A stretch of 64,000 bases of DNA. Source: Bosea sp. 685. GTDB lineage: Bacteria; Pseudomonadota; Alphaproteobacteria; Rhizobiales; Beijerinckiaceae. The stretch's first letter is position 1; every line of letters starts with the position of its first letter. Location of the stretch: the NCBI RefSeq assembly GCF_031884435.1, contig NZ_CP134779.1, positions 6,348,501-6,412,500 of the forward strand, read 5' to 3'. A program made the position numbers and the translations under genes. The notes beneath the pieces are model-generated. The model was not told the origin of the DNA and did no database searches. It saw nothing but the letters and a program-made list of their open reading frames with translations. Shown here one piece after another: positions 10,458 through 19,129 of this stretch.

Positions 10458-10556
10458 GAGGTAGCCTCGAACCGATTGGCCCGGCCCATCCGAACTCCGG
10501 GGGGCTGGGGGGCTGACAAATCCGAAGATCGGCAGGCCGGGCCGTCGAGGCAACAT
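10425..10556 (-). ncRNA. Candidate structured small RNA with its own terminator
   Basis: Reading the minus strand from about 10556, GCCTCGA (10551-10545) pairs with TCGAGGC (10470-10464). Just inside it, GGCCCGGCC pairs with GGCCGGGCC, giving a rod of about 88 nt around a C-rich centre. The rod is followed directly by the intrinsic terminator at 10425-10457. The total is about 130 nt in a 410-base stretch that otherwise holds only a plus-strand hairpin. I could not match it to 6S, SRP RNA, tmRNA or RNase P RNA by their conserved motifs. No clear promoter was identified. Existence is inferred from structure alone. Confidence 0.45.
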
Positions 10557-10741
10557 GGTCAGTTGAACCGTCTAGTTTGGCGGTCGCTTGTCCCGTTTCG
10601 GGCGAAAATGCGGCGAAGCTGACGAAGCTGTGATGGCCTTGAATGGTCTGCCAGAGGGGAACCTTGCCAGCGCAGCATCGCAGGCGCATCATCGGCTGCC
10701 AAACAGCGTGGCGACCCGGCGGTCGCCGATCGGGAGGCGCA

Positions 10742-11110
10742 ATGAGCGAAAGCGAAACGCCGCAATCGCAGCAGGCCGGCGGGGTCATTGCCTTCCCCAG
10801 CCCGGCCAAAACCCCCACCGTCACCTTCGATCGACGCGAACTCGCGGAATTGCTGAACCTCTACGGCCGCATGGTCGCAGCGGGTGAATGGCGCGACTAT
10901 GCGATCGATTTCCTGAAGGACAAGGCGCAGTTCTCAGTCTATCGCCGCTCCTCCGAAGTGCCGCTCTACCGCTTCGTCAAGGATCCGGCGCTGGCCAAGC
11001 GGCAGGGCGCCTATTCCGTCGTGGCGGCGACGGGGCTCGTGCTCAAGCGCGGCCCCGATCTCGGCCGCGTGCTGCGCGTCGTCGACAAGCGCTTGAGCGT
11101 GGTGAGCTGA
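10742..11110 (+). CDS. DUF2794 domain-containing protein
   Basis: 122-residue protein of a family found across Alphaproteobacteria, with unknown function. The conserved block runs from VTFDRRELAELLNLYGRMV through EWRDYAIDFLKDKAQFSVYR and EVPLYRFVKDPALAKRQGAY to the C-terminus. ATG 10742 has GGGAGG just upstream and gives MSESETPQSQ, a short low-complexity lead. The frame is open further upstream but without a ribosome-binding site. It is convergent with the GNAT gene, three bases separating the two stops. The family is recognised; the function is not known. Confidence 0.85.
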   Translation: MSESETPQSQQAGGVIAFPSPAKTPTVTFDRRELAELLNLYGRMVAAGEWRDYAIDFLKDKAQFSVYRRSSEVPLYRFVKDPALAKRQGAYSVVAATGLVLKRGPDLGRVLRVVDKRLSVVS

Positions 11111-11113
11111 GGC

Positions 11114-11650
11114 TCAAAGCGTAGGCGGCGTCCCGTCGGCCTCGCCCAGCTCCTTCTGCATCAGCATCTGGTCGAGCCAGCGGCCATGCTTGTAGCCGAC
11201 CTTCTCGGCCACGCCGATGAGCCGGAAGCCGGCGCGCTCATGCAGGCGGCGCGAGCCGATGGAGGCGCCGGTGCCGTCGCCGATGACCGCAATCATCTGG
11301 CGGAAGCCGCGCGCGGCGCAGGCCTCGATCAGGGCCGCCAGCAATGCACCGCCAACGCCTGAGCCTTGCGCGGCAGGGGCGATATAGATCGAATTCTCGA
11401 CGGTCGCGCGATAGGCCGGGCGCGGGCGGTAGGCCCCGGCATAGGCATAGCCGAGCTGCGCCCGATCACGCTCCGCGACGAGATAAGGGTAGCCCCCGGC
11501 CAGGATCGCCTCCTGGCGGCGCAGCATTTCGGCCTCGTCTGGAGGCTCGACCTCCCAGGAGGCCGTGCCGTGCAGGACGGCATGGGCGTAGATCGCCGTG
11601 ATGGCTGGAATGTCGGCGGGGCCAGCGGGTCGGATCGAGAGCGTTGTCAT
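11114..11650 (-). CDS. GNAT N-acetyltransferase, phosphinothricin-acetyltransferase-like
   Basis: 178-residue GNAT enzyme. It opens with IRPAGPADIPAITAIYAHAV, as in the PAT/Bar group. The acetyl-CoA-binding loop is QGSGVGGALL (about residues 94-103) and the C-terminal part is HERAGFRLIGVAEKVGYKHG followed by WLDQMLMQ, also as in PAT. Homologues often acetylate methionine sulfone/sulfoximine-type amino acids, so herbicide resistance should not be read literally. It lies downstream of the Bax-inhibitor gene, with a terminator between them. Confidence 0.87.
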   Translation of the reverse strand: MTTLSIRPAGPADIPAITAIYAHAVLHGTASWEVEPPDEAEMLRRQEAILAGGYPYLVAERDRAQLGYAYAGAYRPRPAYRATVENSIYIAPAAQGSGVGGALLAALIEACAARGFRQMIAVIGDGTGASIGSRRLHERAGFRLIGVAEKVGYKHGRWLDQMLMQKELGEADGTPPTL

Positions 11651-11677
11651 CCGCCGATGATGACGGGGCGCCGGCTC

Positions 11678-11708
11678 AAAGAAAAGCCCCGGCCTTGCGG
11701 CCGGGGCT
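11678..11708 (-). terminator. Intrinsic terminator of the Bax-inhibitor-1-like gene
   Basis: AGCCCCGGCC and its exact complement form a 10-bp stem with a 4-base loop (11685-11708). On the minus strand it is followed by TTTTCTTT. It lies 26 bases after the stop at 11734. The plus-strand side has TTTT two bases beyond the stem, so some bidirectional action is possible. Confidence 0.8.
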
Positions 11709-11733
11709 CGTTTTCATGCAGGGCGGAGGTCGC

Positions 11734-12507
11734 TCAGCGACGGTCGCCGAAGAGCTGCAGCAGCATCTGGAACATGTTGATGAAGTTCAGGTAGAGCGAC
11801 AGCGCGCCGTTCACCGAGAGCTTCGCGGCCGATTCCGCATCCATGTCCGAAGACAGGTACATTTCCTTCAGGCGCTGCGTATCCCAGGCGGTCAGGCCGG
11901 CGAAGACCAGCACGCCGATCGCCGAGATGGCGAAGGACAGCGCGCTCGAGGCCAGGAAGATGTTGACCACCGAGGCGATGATCAAGCCGATCAGGCCCAT
12001 GATCAGGAACGAGCCCATGCCCGAGAGCGACTTCTTCGTGGTGTAGCCGGCAAGGCTCAGCGCCCCGAAGGCCGCAGCCGTGATGAAGAAGACCTGGGTG
12101 ATCGACGCGCCGGTGAAGACGACGAAGATCGAGGACATCGAGACGCCCATCACCGCCGCGAAGGCGAAGAACATGATGCGCGCCGAGGCCGAGCTCATGC
12201 TTTCGGCCTTGAACGAGAACAGCATGATGAAGGCGAGCGGGGCCAGCATCACGACCCATTTCAGCGGGCTGAGATAGAGCGCCTTGCCGAGTTCGGTCAG
12301 GCCGGCGATCTTGCCACCATCCGTGTAGCCGGCGATCGCCAGCGTGGAGATGCCGATGGCGGCAAGGCCGGTGATGGCCAGGCCGATCGACATGTTGTTG
12401 TAGACGCCGAGCATGAACGAGCGCAGGCCCTGATCCATCTCGACGGCGCTGGTCTGCTGTGCGCGGCCGGCACCCCAGACTGGAGCATTGCGGTCGAAGT
12501 TGCTCAT
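11734..12507 (-). CDS. Bax inhibitor-1 / YccA family inner-membrane protein
   Basis: 257-residue membrane protein of the BI-1 (TMBIM) family, with about seven hydrophobic helices. The N-terminus SNFDRNAPVWGAGRAQQTSA is the usual alphaproteobacterial form. The family tail AWDTQRLKEMY and LSLYLNFINMFQMLLQLFG with GDRR at the end is clear. Eukaryotic and bacterial members leak calcium or protons in a pH-dependent way; YccA of E. coli interacts with FtsH. ATG 12507 with AGGGGAA upstream is preferred to an earlier in-frame ATG. Confidence 0.92.
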   Translation of the reverse strand: MSNFDRNAPVWGAGRAQQTSAVEMDQGLRSFMLGVYNNMSIGLAITGLAAIGISTLAIAGYTDGGKIAGLTELGKALYLSPLKWVVMLAPLAFIMLFSFKAESMSSASARIMFFAFAAVMGVSMSSIFVVFTGASITQVFFITAAAFGALSLAGYTTKKSLSGMGSFLIMGLIGLIIASVVNIFLASSALSFAISAIGVLVFAGLTAWDTQRLKEMYLSSDMDAESAAKLSVNGALSLYLNFINMFQMLLQLFGDRR

Positions 12508-12723
12508 CGAGCGAGTTCCCCTGACGTTGATTCCGGAGACGGATATCGCCTCTGCGAAACCCATCATCGCCGACAATCGTGGCGATGTCGCGAATATGAG
12601 GGGGATCGGCCGCGCTTACAAGGGGGCGTCATGGTTAAGACGGGCGTCGCATAGAAACGCGGCGCGCGAATGATGCAATGCAGCGGCAGTTTCATGTCTA
12701 TCGTTAGCCGGGGCAGATAGTCA

Positions 12724-15309
12724 TCACAAATTCCGCAGATGAGAAGCCGGCGCTTTCGATAGTATCTGCAGCGTGCCGACAAGCCCGAACAGGACGGTAA
12801 CGCCGACAGCCGCAGTCGCAGCCAGTAGAGCGCCGGTCGGATCACTGACGAATGCAATCTTCATCACTTGCGTGACGACGCCCCAGCCCGCCAGAGCGCC
12901 CGCGAGAACGCCGAACAGCGCCGAAACGAGGCCGATCGCAGCGTACTCAAGGGCGTACGACGAAAGTATGAAGCGCCTCGTCGCGCCGAGCGTCTTCAGG
13001 ATCATTGCGTCATAGAGCCGCGCGTGCTGCCCGGCCGCGAGCGCGCCGCCCAGGACCAGCAGGCTGGCGGCGATGGCAAGGGCGGACGCGCCGCGGATCG
13101 CGGTGGCGAGCTGGCCAACGATGGTGTTGACCGCCTCCAGCGCGTCCTTGACCCGCACGGCCGTCACCGTGGGGAACGTGACGGCGAGCTTGCGCAGCAG
13201 GCTCGCATCGTCGGCGCTGCTCGCATTGGTGGCGGGCGTGATCGTGGCGAGGTTGGTGTGGGGGGCGACGGCGAAGGTGTTGGGCGAGAACAGCATCACG
13301 AAATTGATGCCGAGCGAGCGCCATTCGACCGCGCGCAGATTGGCGACGCGGGCGGTGATGTTGCGGCCGAGCACGTTGACAGTGAGCGTATCGCCGACCT
13401 TGAGGCCGATTCCCGCCGCGATCGGCGCGTCGAAGGAGACGAGCGGTTCGCCCTTGTAGTCGGCCGGCCACCACTCGCCGGCGGTGAGCTTCGAGCCTTC
13501 CGGCAGAGCGGCGGCGTAGGTGATGCCGCGGTCGCCGTCGAGCACCCAGGCGGACTGCTCGGTCGCCTTGACGTCCTCGGCCCTGACTCCGTTCACGCTG
13601 ACGATGCGCCCGCGCATCATCGGCACGCGCTCGGTCACCGCACCGGGCCGCTGTTCGGCAAGAAATGCGTCGAAGCGCGCCGATTCGGCATTGGGGATGT
13701 CGAGGAAGAAGAAGCTCGGGGCTTTCTCCGGCAGGGCCTGGGTGAGCTGGCGCGTCAGGCTGACATCGATGAAGGCCAGGGCCGAAAGCAGGGCGACGCC
13801 CAGTCCCAGCGAGAGCACGAGCGAAGGCGTCAATGCGCCGGGGCGGTGGCTGTTGGCGAGCGCCATGCGCAGGCTCGGATTGCGCGGCCGCGGCAGGGCT
13901 CGCGCCAGCGCCATCAGCCCCCATGAAACCGCGCGCAGCAGCAGGAAGATGCCGGCCATCACGGCGAGGTAGATCAGCGCGATGCGCTGGTCATAGGCGA
14001 AGACGAGCGCGACGCCGACGAGTCCCGCCAGCGCCAGGGCGAAGATCGCCATGTAGACCGGGCGGGGGCGGCGGGCATCCGGCTCGATCTGATCGCGGAA
14101 CAGCGCCGAGACCGGCACGTCATGGGCGCGGCCGAGCGGCAGAATCGCGAAGACGAGCGCTGTCAGCATGCCGTAGAGCGCCGCGATGCCGAGTTCGCCC
14201 GGCGCCAGGGTCGGCTCGAAGGGCAGCGGCAGGATGTCCTTGAGCGCATAGCCCAGGGCGAAAGGCGCGGCCGCGCCGAGTGCGAGGCCGATGGCGGTGC
14301 CGAAGGCTGCGACCAGCATGACCTCGGTCAGATGGATCGCGACGACGCGCCCGCCGGTCGCCCCGATCGCCTTCATCGTGGCGAAATCGAGCTTCTTGGC
14401 CTCGACGAAGCGGCGCACCGCATTGGCGACACCGACACCGCCGACGAGCAGGGCAGTCAGGCCGACCAGCGTCAGGAACTGGGTAAAGCGCTCGAGATTG
14501 CGCTGGAAGCCCGGATTGGCGTTGGAGCGCGAGCGGATCTCCCAACCCGCCTCGCGCTGCTGCGTGCCGGCGGCTGCGATCAGCGCGTCGAGCGAGGCTT
14601 CATCAGAGGCGGCGGCGGGCAGGATGACGCGGTAGGTCCAGCGCACCAGGCTGCCGGGCTGGAGCAGGCCGGTGGCGCGCAGGGCGGCCTGCGTCGTCAG
14701 CAGGCGCGGGCCGAAGCCGACGCCGGCTGCGATCTTGTCGGGCTCCGAGACGAGATTGGCGCGCAGCTGAAGCTTTGCGGCGCCAACCGAGATGATGTCG
14801 CCCGGCTTCAGGTCGAGGCGCCCGAGCAGGACCGGATCGGCGACGGCGCCGAAAACGCCGTCACGCTCAGTGAGGAGGTCCGGGAGCGGTGCCGCCGGTT
14901 CGGTCGTGACCGCGCCGATGCTGGGATAGCCGGTATCGACGGCCTTGATCTCGACCAGCGCCGCGCCCTTTTCGCCGGCATTGGCCATGCCGCGCATCGT
15001 GGCGATGGTCGAGACCGCGCCATGGGAGGTGAGGAAGGCGAGCTCCTGCGGCGTCGCTTCGCGGTGGATCAGGCTGAAGGCGGCGTCGCCGCCGAGGATG
15101 CGCCGCCCTTCCCGGGAGAGGCCCTCGGTTAGGCCGCGCGAAGCCGAGGCCACCGCTGCGATTGCCATCACGCCGAGCGCGAGGCAGGCGATGAAGACGC
15201 CGAAGCCGCGCAAGCCCCCGCGCAGATCACGCCAGGCAAGCCGCAACGCCAGCGCAATGCCGGCGGCGTGGGAAGGGGGCAGGGCTTCCGGCTTCACGAT
15301 TGCGTGCAT
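12724..15309 (-). CDS. ybbP: ABC transporter permease, YbbP/FtsX family
   Basis: 861-residue permease with two FtsX units: a membrane segment near residues 30-50, a large periplasmic domain, helices near 300-400, a second N-terminal segment, another periplasmic domain, and final helices ending at LQILSKAPASHLRNL. This is the YbbP layout. Such permeases probably extract or move lipophilic or envelope substrates, but the substrate of YbbAP is unknown. The start ATG 15309 lies two bases after the ATPase stop codon, so translation is coupled. Order and neighbours match the tesA-ybbA-ybbP group of other Proteobacteria. Confidence 0.9.
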   Translation of the reverse strand: MHAIVKPEALPPSHAAGIALALRLAWRDLRGGLRGFGVFIACLALGVMAIAAVASASRGLTEGLSREGRRILGGDAAFSLIHREATPQELAFLTSHGAVSTIATMRGMANAGEKGAALVEIKAVDTGYPSIGAVTTEPAAPLPDLLTERDGVFGAVADPVLLGRLDLKPGDIISVGAAKLQLRANLVSEPDKIAAGVGFGPRLLTTQAALRATGLLQPGSLVRWTYRVILPAAASDEASLDALIAAAGTQQREAGWEIRSRSNANPGFQRNLERFTQFLTLVGLTALLVGGVGVANAVRRFVEAKKLDFATMKAIGATGGRVVAIHLTEVMLVAAFGTAIGLALGAAAPFALGYALKDILPLPFEPTLAPGELGIAALYGMLTALVFAILPLGRAHDVPVSALFRDQIEPDARRPRPVYMAIFALALAGLVGVALVFAYDQRIALIYLAVMAGIFLLLRAVSWGLMALARALPRPRNPSLRMALANSHRPGALTPSLVLSLGLGVALLSALAFIDVSLTRQLTQALPEKAPSFFFLDIPNAESARFDAFLAEQRPGAVTERVPMMRGRIVSVNGVRAEDVKATEQSAWVLDGDRGITYAAALPEGSKLTAGEWWPADYKGEPLVSFDAPIAAGIGLKVGDTLTVNVLGRNITARVANLRAVEWRSLGINFVMLFSPNTFAVAPHTNLATITPATNASSADDASLLRKLAVTFPTVTAVRVKDALEAVNTIVGQLATAIRGASALAIAASLLVLGGALAAGQHARLYDAMILKTLGATRRFILSSYALEYAAIGLVSALFGVLAGALAGWGVVTQVMKIAFVSDPTGALLAATAAVGVTVLFGLVGTLQILSKAPASHLRNL

Positions 15310-15311
15310 GA

Positions 15312-16013
15312 TCAGGCGACCGCCAGATCGGCATCGGCCTCGATGCGCCCGGCGCGCAGGCGGATCGTCTTGTCGCAAAGGGCTGCAAGCGAGAGATCAT
15401 GCGTGACCAGGACGAGCGTCGCGCCGCGCTCGCGCCGGAGCGCGAAGATCAGGTCGACGATCGAGCGGCCGGTGTTTTCGTCGAGATTGCCGGTTGGCTC
15501 GTCGGCGACGAGGATCGCTGGATCGGGCGCGACCGCACGCGCGATCGCGACGCGCTGCTGCTCTCCGCCCGAGAGCTGGGCGGGATAATGGTCCATGCGA
15601 TCGCCGAGGCCGACATTGCGCAGTTCCGCCTCGGCGCGGGCGAAGGCGTCGTTCGCGCCGGCCAGCTCCAGCGGCAGCGCGACATTTTCACGCGCCGTCA
15701 TGGTCGGGACGAGATGGAAGGACTGGAAGACGATGCCGATGCGCTTGCCGCGGAACAAGGCGAGGCCATCCTCGTTCAGGCTGCCGAGGTCCTGGCCCGC
15801 GACCTTGACGATGCCGGAATCGGGGCGCTCCAATCCGGCCATGGTCATCAGCAGGGTGGATTTGCCGGAGCCGGAAGGGCCGACCAATCCGGTCGCCTCG
15901 CCCGAAGGCAGCGACAAAGAAACACCCTTCAGGATATGGACGCGGGCGGCGGCACGCCCCAGACTAAGGTGGACATCCTGCAATTCGATCGCCGGGGCGG
16001 GCTTTTCGCTCAT
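15312..16013 (-). CDS. ybbA: ABC transporter ATP-binding protein, YbbA/LolD-like
   Basis: 233-residue ATPase partner of the adjacent permease. Walker A is GPSGSGKST (about residue 45), the Q-loop VFQSFHLVPT, the signature LSGGEQQRVAIARA and Walker B ILVADEPTGNLD, with the switch histidine in LVTHD. These are hallmarks of the LolD/MacB/FtsE group that pairs with FtsX-type permeases. ATG 16013 (MSEKPAPAIELQDVHL) is chosen over a start eight codons upstream. The gene is divergent from tesA with almost no gap, so promoters must overlap coding sequence. Confidence 0.93.
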   Translation of the reverse strand: MSEKPAPAIELQDVHLSLGRAAARVHILKGVSLSLPSGEATGLVGPSGSGKSTLLMTMAGLERPDSGIVKVAGQDLGSLNEDGLALFRGKRIGIVFQSFHLVPTMTARENVALPLELAGANDAFARAEAELRNVGLGDRMDHYPAQLSGGEQQRVAIARAVAPDPAILVADEPTGNLDENTGRSIVDLIFALRRERGATLVLVTHDLSLAALCDKTIRLRAGRIEADADLAVA

Positions 16014-16019
16014 CGTGAC

Positions 16020-16772
16020 ATGATCCTGACTTCGCATTCCATCACACCCTCTCGCACCGCATCATGGAGCGAGTGGGGCGGTACCGCAGCGCACCCCGTT
16101 CCGAGGCGATATGGGCGTGCGCATGCGCTTGTCCAATCGCTCGCCGCCGTTTTTCTGTTCTGCCTCATGCTGCTTCCGGTCGCGACCATGGCCCAGACAC
16201 CGCCACGCCCGCTCAAGCTCGTCGCGTTCGGCGACAGCCTGTCAGCCGGCTACGGCCTGCCCGGTAGCGCCGCATTTCCCGCCGTGCTGGAGCAAGCCCT
16301 GCGCCAGAAGGGCGTTCAGGTCGAGATCGCCAATGCAGGCGTCTCCGGCGATACCGCCTCGGGCGGGCTGGAGCGACTGGACTGGTCGGTTCCGGACGGG
16401 ACCGATGGCGTCATCCTCGAGCTCGGCGCCAATGACGCGCTGCGCGGTATCGATCCGGCGATCACCGAGAAGGCGCTGGATGCCATCGTCACGCGGCTCA
16501 AGGCGCGCAACATCGCCGTGCTGCTGGCGGGCATGTATGCGCCGCGCAATCTCGGTACGGACTACACCAGCCGCTTCGACGCCATGTTCCCGCGACTTGC
16601 GCAGGCGCATGGACTGGTGCTTTACCCGTTTTTCCTGGACGGCATTGCGGGCGATCGCGCGTTGAACCAGGCCGATCTGCTTCATCCCACCCCAGAAGGC
16701 GTCCGCGTCATCGTCCAGCGCATCCTGCCGACTGTCGAGCGCTTCCTCGCGACGCTGCCCGCCAAATCCTGA
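16020..16772 (+). CDS. tesA: GDSL-family arylesterase / thioesterase I (TesA)
   Basis: Up to 250 residues. SGNH hydrolase with block I GDSLSAGYGLPG (nucleophile Ser), the block II glycine in NAGVSGDTASGG, block III ELGANDALRG, and the catalytic Asp/His pair in DLLHPTPEG. A signal peptide core (LAAVFLFCLMLLPVATMAQ) places it in the periplasm. The only in-frame ATG upstream is at 16020; it gives an unusually long 40-residue lead before the hydrophobic core and starts six bases from the divergent ybbA start, so the true start may be a later non-ATG codon. Adjacent divergent ybbA-ybbP supports the identity. Confidence 0.88.
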   Translation: MILTSHSITPSRTASWSEWGGTAAHPVPRRYGRAHALVQSLAAVFLFCLMLLPVATMAQTPPRPLKLVAFGDSLSAGYGLPGSAAFPAVLEQALRQKGVQVEIANAGVSGDTASGGLERLDWSVPDGTDGVILELGANDALRGIDPAITEKALDAIVTRLKARNIAVLLAGMYAPRNLGTDYTSRFDAMFPRLAQAHGLVLYPFFLDGIAGDRALNQADLLHPTPEGVRVIVQRILPTVERFLATLPAKS

Positions 16773-16889
16773 GCGCGGTTCTCGGCCCGAAAATCGCTTC
16801 CTCTCCTTTTTCGTCTTGCCCGCCTTTTCCGTTTTGCCTTCCTCGCGGCGCGCGCCTGCTCGCCGGTCTTTTCTCGGAGTTGCATCGCC

Positions 16890-17945
16890 ATGGAATACCG
16901 TCGTCTCGGGCGCACCGATCTCAAGGTCTCGGTGATCTGCCTTGGAACCATGACCTATGGCGAGCAGAACACGCAGGCCGAAGGCCATGAACAGATGGAC
17001 TACGCCCTCGACCAGGGCGTGAACTTCTTCGACACGGCCGAGATGTACTCGATCCCGCCCAGGGCGGAGACGCAAGGCTCGACCGAGCGGATCATCGGCA
17101 AGTGGTTCAAGGCCAGGGGCAATCGCGACAAGGTGATCCTCGCCTCCAAGGTCGTCGGGCGCGGCACCAGCGACTGGCTGCGCGACGACAAGGGCCCGAC
17201 GCGCGTCACCCGCAAGCAGATCTTCGAGGCCGTCGATAAGAGCCTGGCGCGGCTTCAGACCGACTATATCGACCTCTACCAGATCCATTTTCCCGAGCGG
17301 CCGATGCCCTGGGGCTCGAACCCGACGCGCTTCAGCAAGGCGGCCTTCGAAAAGCCGGCCGACGAAACGCCGATCGCCGAACAGCTCGATGCCTTCGCCG
17401 AGGTCATCAAGGCCGGCAAGATCCGCCATCTCGGCCTCTCCAATGAGAGCGCCTGGGGCACGGTGAGCTTCGTACGCGATTCGGAAACACGCGGCAGCCC
17501 GAGGGTCCAGTCGATCCAGAACGCCTACAGCCTGCTGAATCGCACCTTCGAGACGGCGCTGGCCGAGGTCGCCATCCGCGAGGATGTCGGTTTGCTCGCT
17601 TATTCGCCGCTGGCTCAGGGTTTCCTCACCGGCAAATATCTCGATGGCGCGCGACCGGCCGGGGCCCGCACCACCCTGTTCAATCGGGCGCAGCGCTATG
17701 AGACGGCAGGCGCGGAGGATGCGATCAAGCGCTATGTCGCGCTTGCCCGCGAGGCGGGGCTCGATCCGGCGCAGATGGCGCTGGCCTTCGTCAATTCGCG
17801 CTCCTTCGTGACGGCCAACATCATCGGCGCTACCAAGATGGATCAATTGAAGACCGACATCGCCTCGATCGGCGTGACGCTCTCGCCCGAGCTCGAGGCC
17901 AAGATCGACGCGGTCCACCAGCTCGTCGGCAACCCCTGCCCCTGA
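16890..17945 (+). CDS. tas: NADP(H)-dependent aldo-keto reductase (Tas family)
   Basis: 351-residue AKR with a TIM-barrel fold. It follows E. coli Tas closely: MEYRRLGRTDLKVSVICLGT, TYGEQNTQAEGHEQMDYAL, PRVQSIQNAYSLLNRTFE, and a tail DQLKTDIASIGVTLSPELE. The catalytic tetrad can be placed as Asp and Tyr in FFDTAEMYS, Lys in VILASKVV and His in LYQIHFPER. The physiological substrate of Tas is unclear. It stands alone between tesA and thpR, with a family C repeat after it. Confidence 0.9.
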   Translation: MEYRRLGRTDLKVSVICLGTMTYGEQNTQAEGHEQMDYALDQGVNFFDTAEMYSIPPRAETQGSTERIIGKWFKARGNRDKVILASKVVGRGTSDWLRDDKGPTRVTRKQIFEAVDKSLARLQTDYIDLYQIHFPERPMPWGSNPTRFSKAAFEKPADETPIAEQLDAFAEVIKAGKIRHLGLSNESAWGTVSFVRDSETRGSPRVQSIQNAYSLLNRTFETALAEVAIREDVGLLAYSPLAQGFLTGKYLDGARPAGARTTLFNRAQRYETAGAEDAIKRYVALAREAGLDPAQMALAFVNSRSFVTANIIGATKMDQLKTDIASIGVTLSPELEAKIDAVHQLVGNPCP

Positions 17946-17972
17946 AGAGGGTCGGCAGTCCCGGTACTTTTG

Positions 17973-18087
17973 CCGTCATGGTCGGGCATGTCCCCGATCT
18001 AAACACGTGTCCCGAGCATCCACGCCGCGCTTCGTCGAGAGCTTGCGTTCAAGGCGTGGATGCTCGCCACAAGCGCGGGCATGACGG
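17973..18087. repeat. Dispersed palindromic repeat, family C copy 2 (divergent)
   Basis: It begins CCGTCATGGTCGGGCATG and ends GCGGGCATGACGGG, like other family C elements. The interior holds a perfect 13-bp-arm palindrome, GAGCATCCACGCC (18014-18026) with its complement at 18053-18065. It fills half of the 228-base gap between the aldo-keto reductase and thpR. Confidence 0.65.
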
Positions 18088-18173
18088 GTGAGCAACTCTG
18101 TCTTGTGGACGAAGGCAGTGCTTGCCCGGCTTTTCGTCTCGCCAGAGTCACAAAAAACTGGCACTGATTCGTC

Positions 18174-18752
18174 ATGCCGAGGCTGTTCACAGCTCTGGAA
18201 ATACCCGCCGAGGTTGCCTCGGTGTTGACGCTGCATCGAGGCGGGCTCGTCGGCGCGCGCTGGATCGAGCCGGCCGATTATCACATCACCTTGCGCTTCC
18301 TCGGCGATATCGATCGCCGCATGGCCAATGACGTCGATAGCTTTCTGGCCGATCTGCAATCCTATCCCTTCCAGGTGACGCTCGATTCGCTCGGCAGCTT
18401 CGGCGGCGACAAGCCGCGCGCGGTCTTCGCCAGGGTCCAGCCGAGCCAGAAGCTGAGCGAACTCCAGGCCGATATCGAGCGGTTGATGCGCCGGCTCGGC
18501 CTGCCGCCGGAGGCGCGCAAATTCGTACCGCACGTCACCCTGGCGCGGCTGCGGGACGCCTCGCCGATCGATGTCGCGCATTATCTCAGCCAGCACCCGA
18601 TCGTCCGGCCGATCAGCTTCACGACCCGGCGGCTGGCGCTGATGTCGTCGCGTGATTCGGTCGGCGGCGGCCCCTATGTGCTGGAAGCGGCTTATCCGCT
18701 TGGACCTGCCTACCCCAACCGGCTGTCCCAGACCGGTTTCCAGCGGAGATGA
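18174..18752 (+). CDS. thpR: RNA 2',3'-cyclic phosphodiesterase (ThpR/LigT)
   Basis: 192-residue 2H phosphoesterase. The two catalytic HxTx motifs are HITL (about residue 39) and HVTL (about residue 121), and the opening [11 protein letters not shown] is typical. The family opens 2',3'-cyclic phosphates on RNA and can ligate tRNA halves in vitro. The stop codon overlaps the phhB start as ATGA, so the two genes are translationally coupled. Confidence 0.93.
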   Translation: MPRLFTALEIPAEVASVLTLHRGGLVGARWIEPADYHITLRFLGDIDRRMANDVDSFLADLQSYPFQVTLDSLGSFGGDKPRAVFARVQPSQKLSELQADIERLMRRLGLPPEARKFVPHVTLARLRDASPIDVAHYLSQHPIVRPISFTTRRLALMSSRDSVGGGPYVLEAAYPLGPAYPNRLSQTGFQRR

Positions 18753-19045
18753 CGATGCCGAAGCGATTAGGCGCGGAGGCCCGCAACGAGGCGCTGGTGA
18801 CGCTGACCGGCTGGCGGCTCGTCGAGGGGCGCGAGGCGATCACCAAGCGCTTCATCTTCCGCGATTTCAACGAGGCCTTCGGCTGGATGACGCGCGTCGC
18901 GCTGCTGGCGGAGAAGATGGACCATCATCCGGAATGGTCGAATGTCTACAAGACCGTCGAGGTCACGCTGGCGACGCATGACGCCGGCGGCCTGACCGAG
19001 CTCGACGTCAAGCTCGCCCGGGCCATGGACGCGCTGGCGGGCTGA
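18749..19045 (+). CDS. phhB: Pterin-4-alpha-carbinolamine dehydratase
   Basis: 98-residue PCD/DCoH protein that dehydrates 4a-hydroxytetrahydropterin to recycle the pterin cofactor. The signature is [19 protein letters not shown], with the paired histidines of the active site; [16 protein letters not shown] precedes it. The start ATG overlaps the thpR stop; a second ATG two codons later is also possible. No phenylalanine hydroxylase gene is nearby, so a moonlighting or general pterin role is possible. Confidence 0.93.
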   Translation: MTMPKRLGAEARNEALVTLTGWRLVEGREAITKRFIFRDFNEAFGWMTRVALLAEKMDHHPEWSNVYKTVEVTLATHDAGGLTELDVKLARAMDALAG

Positions 19046-19062
19046 GACCTTTCAGAACCGCG

Positions 19063-19102
19063 CCGTCATCCTGGGCGACTGAAGGTCGTCCCGGGATGAC
19101 GG
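19063..19102. repeat. Short inverted repeat downstream of phhB
   Basis: CCGTCATCCTGGGCGAC (19063-19079) and GTCGTCCCGGGATGACGG (19086-19102) pair as a hairpin of about 17 bp with one or two mismatches. It separates the convergent phhB and acyltransferase genes and may serve as a terminator for either. Its GTCAT/ATGAC termini resemble family C. Confidence 0.55.
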
Positions 19103-19129
19103 GGAGGTTCCCGGCCAAGGCTGAACTCG

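Noticed and set aside
10480..10515. 5S rRNA-like CCGAACTC stretch on the plus strand
   Set aside because: Only a few bases match and the surrounding sequence does not fold as 5S rRNA.
10425..10556. Identification of the structured RNA as 6S or SRP RNA
   Set aside because: Neither the SRP tetraloop region nor a 6S-length bubble could be found, and the neighbouring genes are not those usually flanking them; kept as an unnamed candidate.
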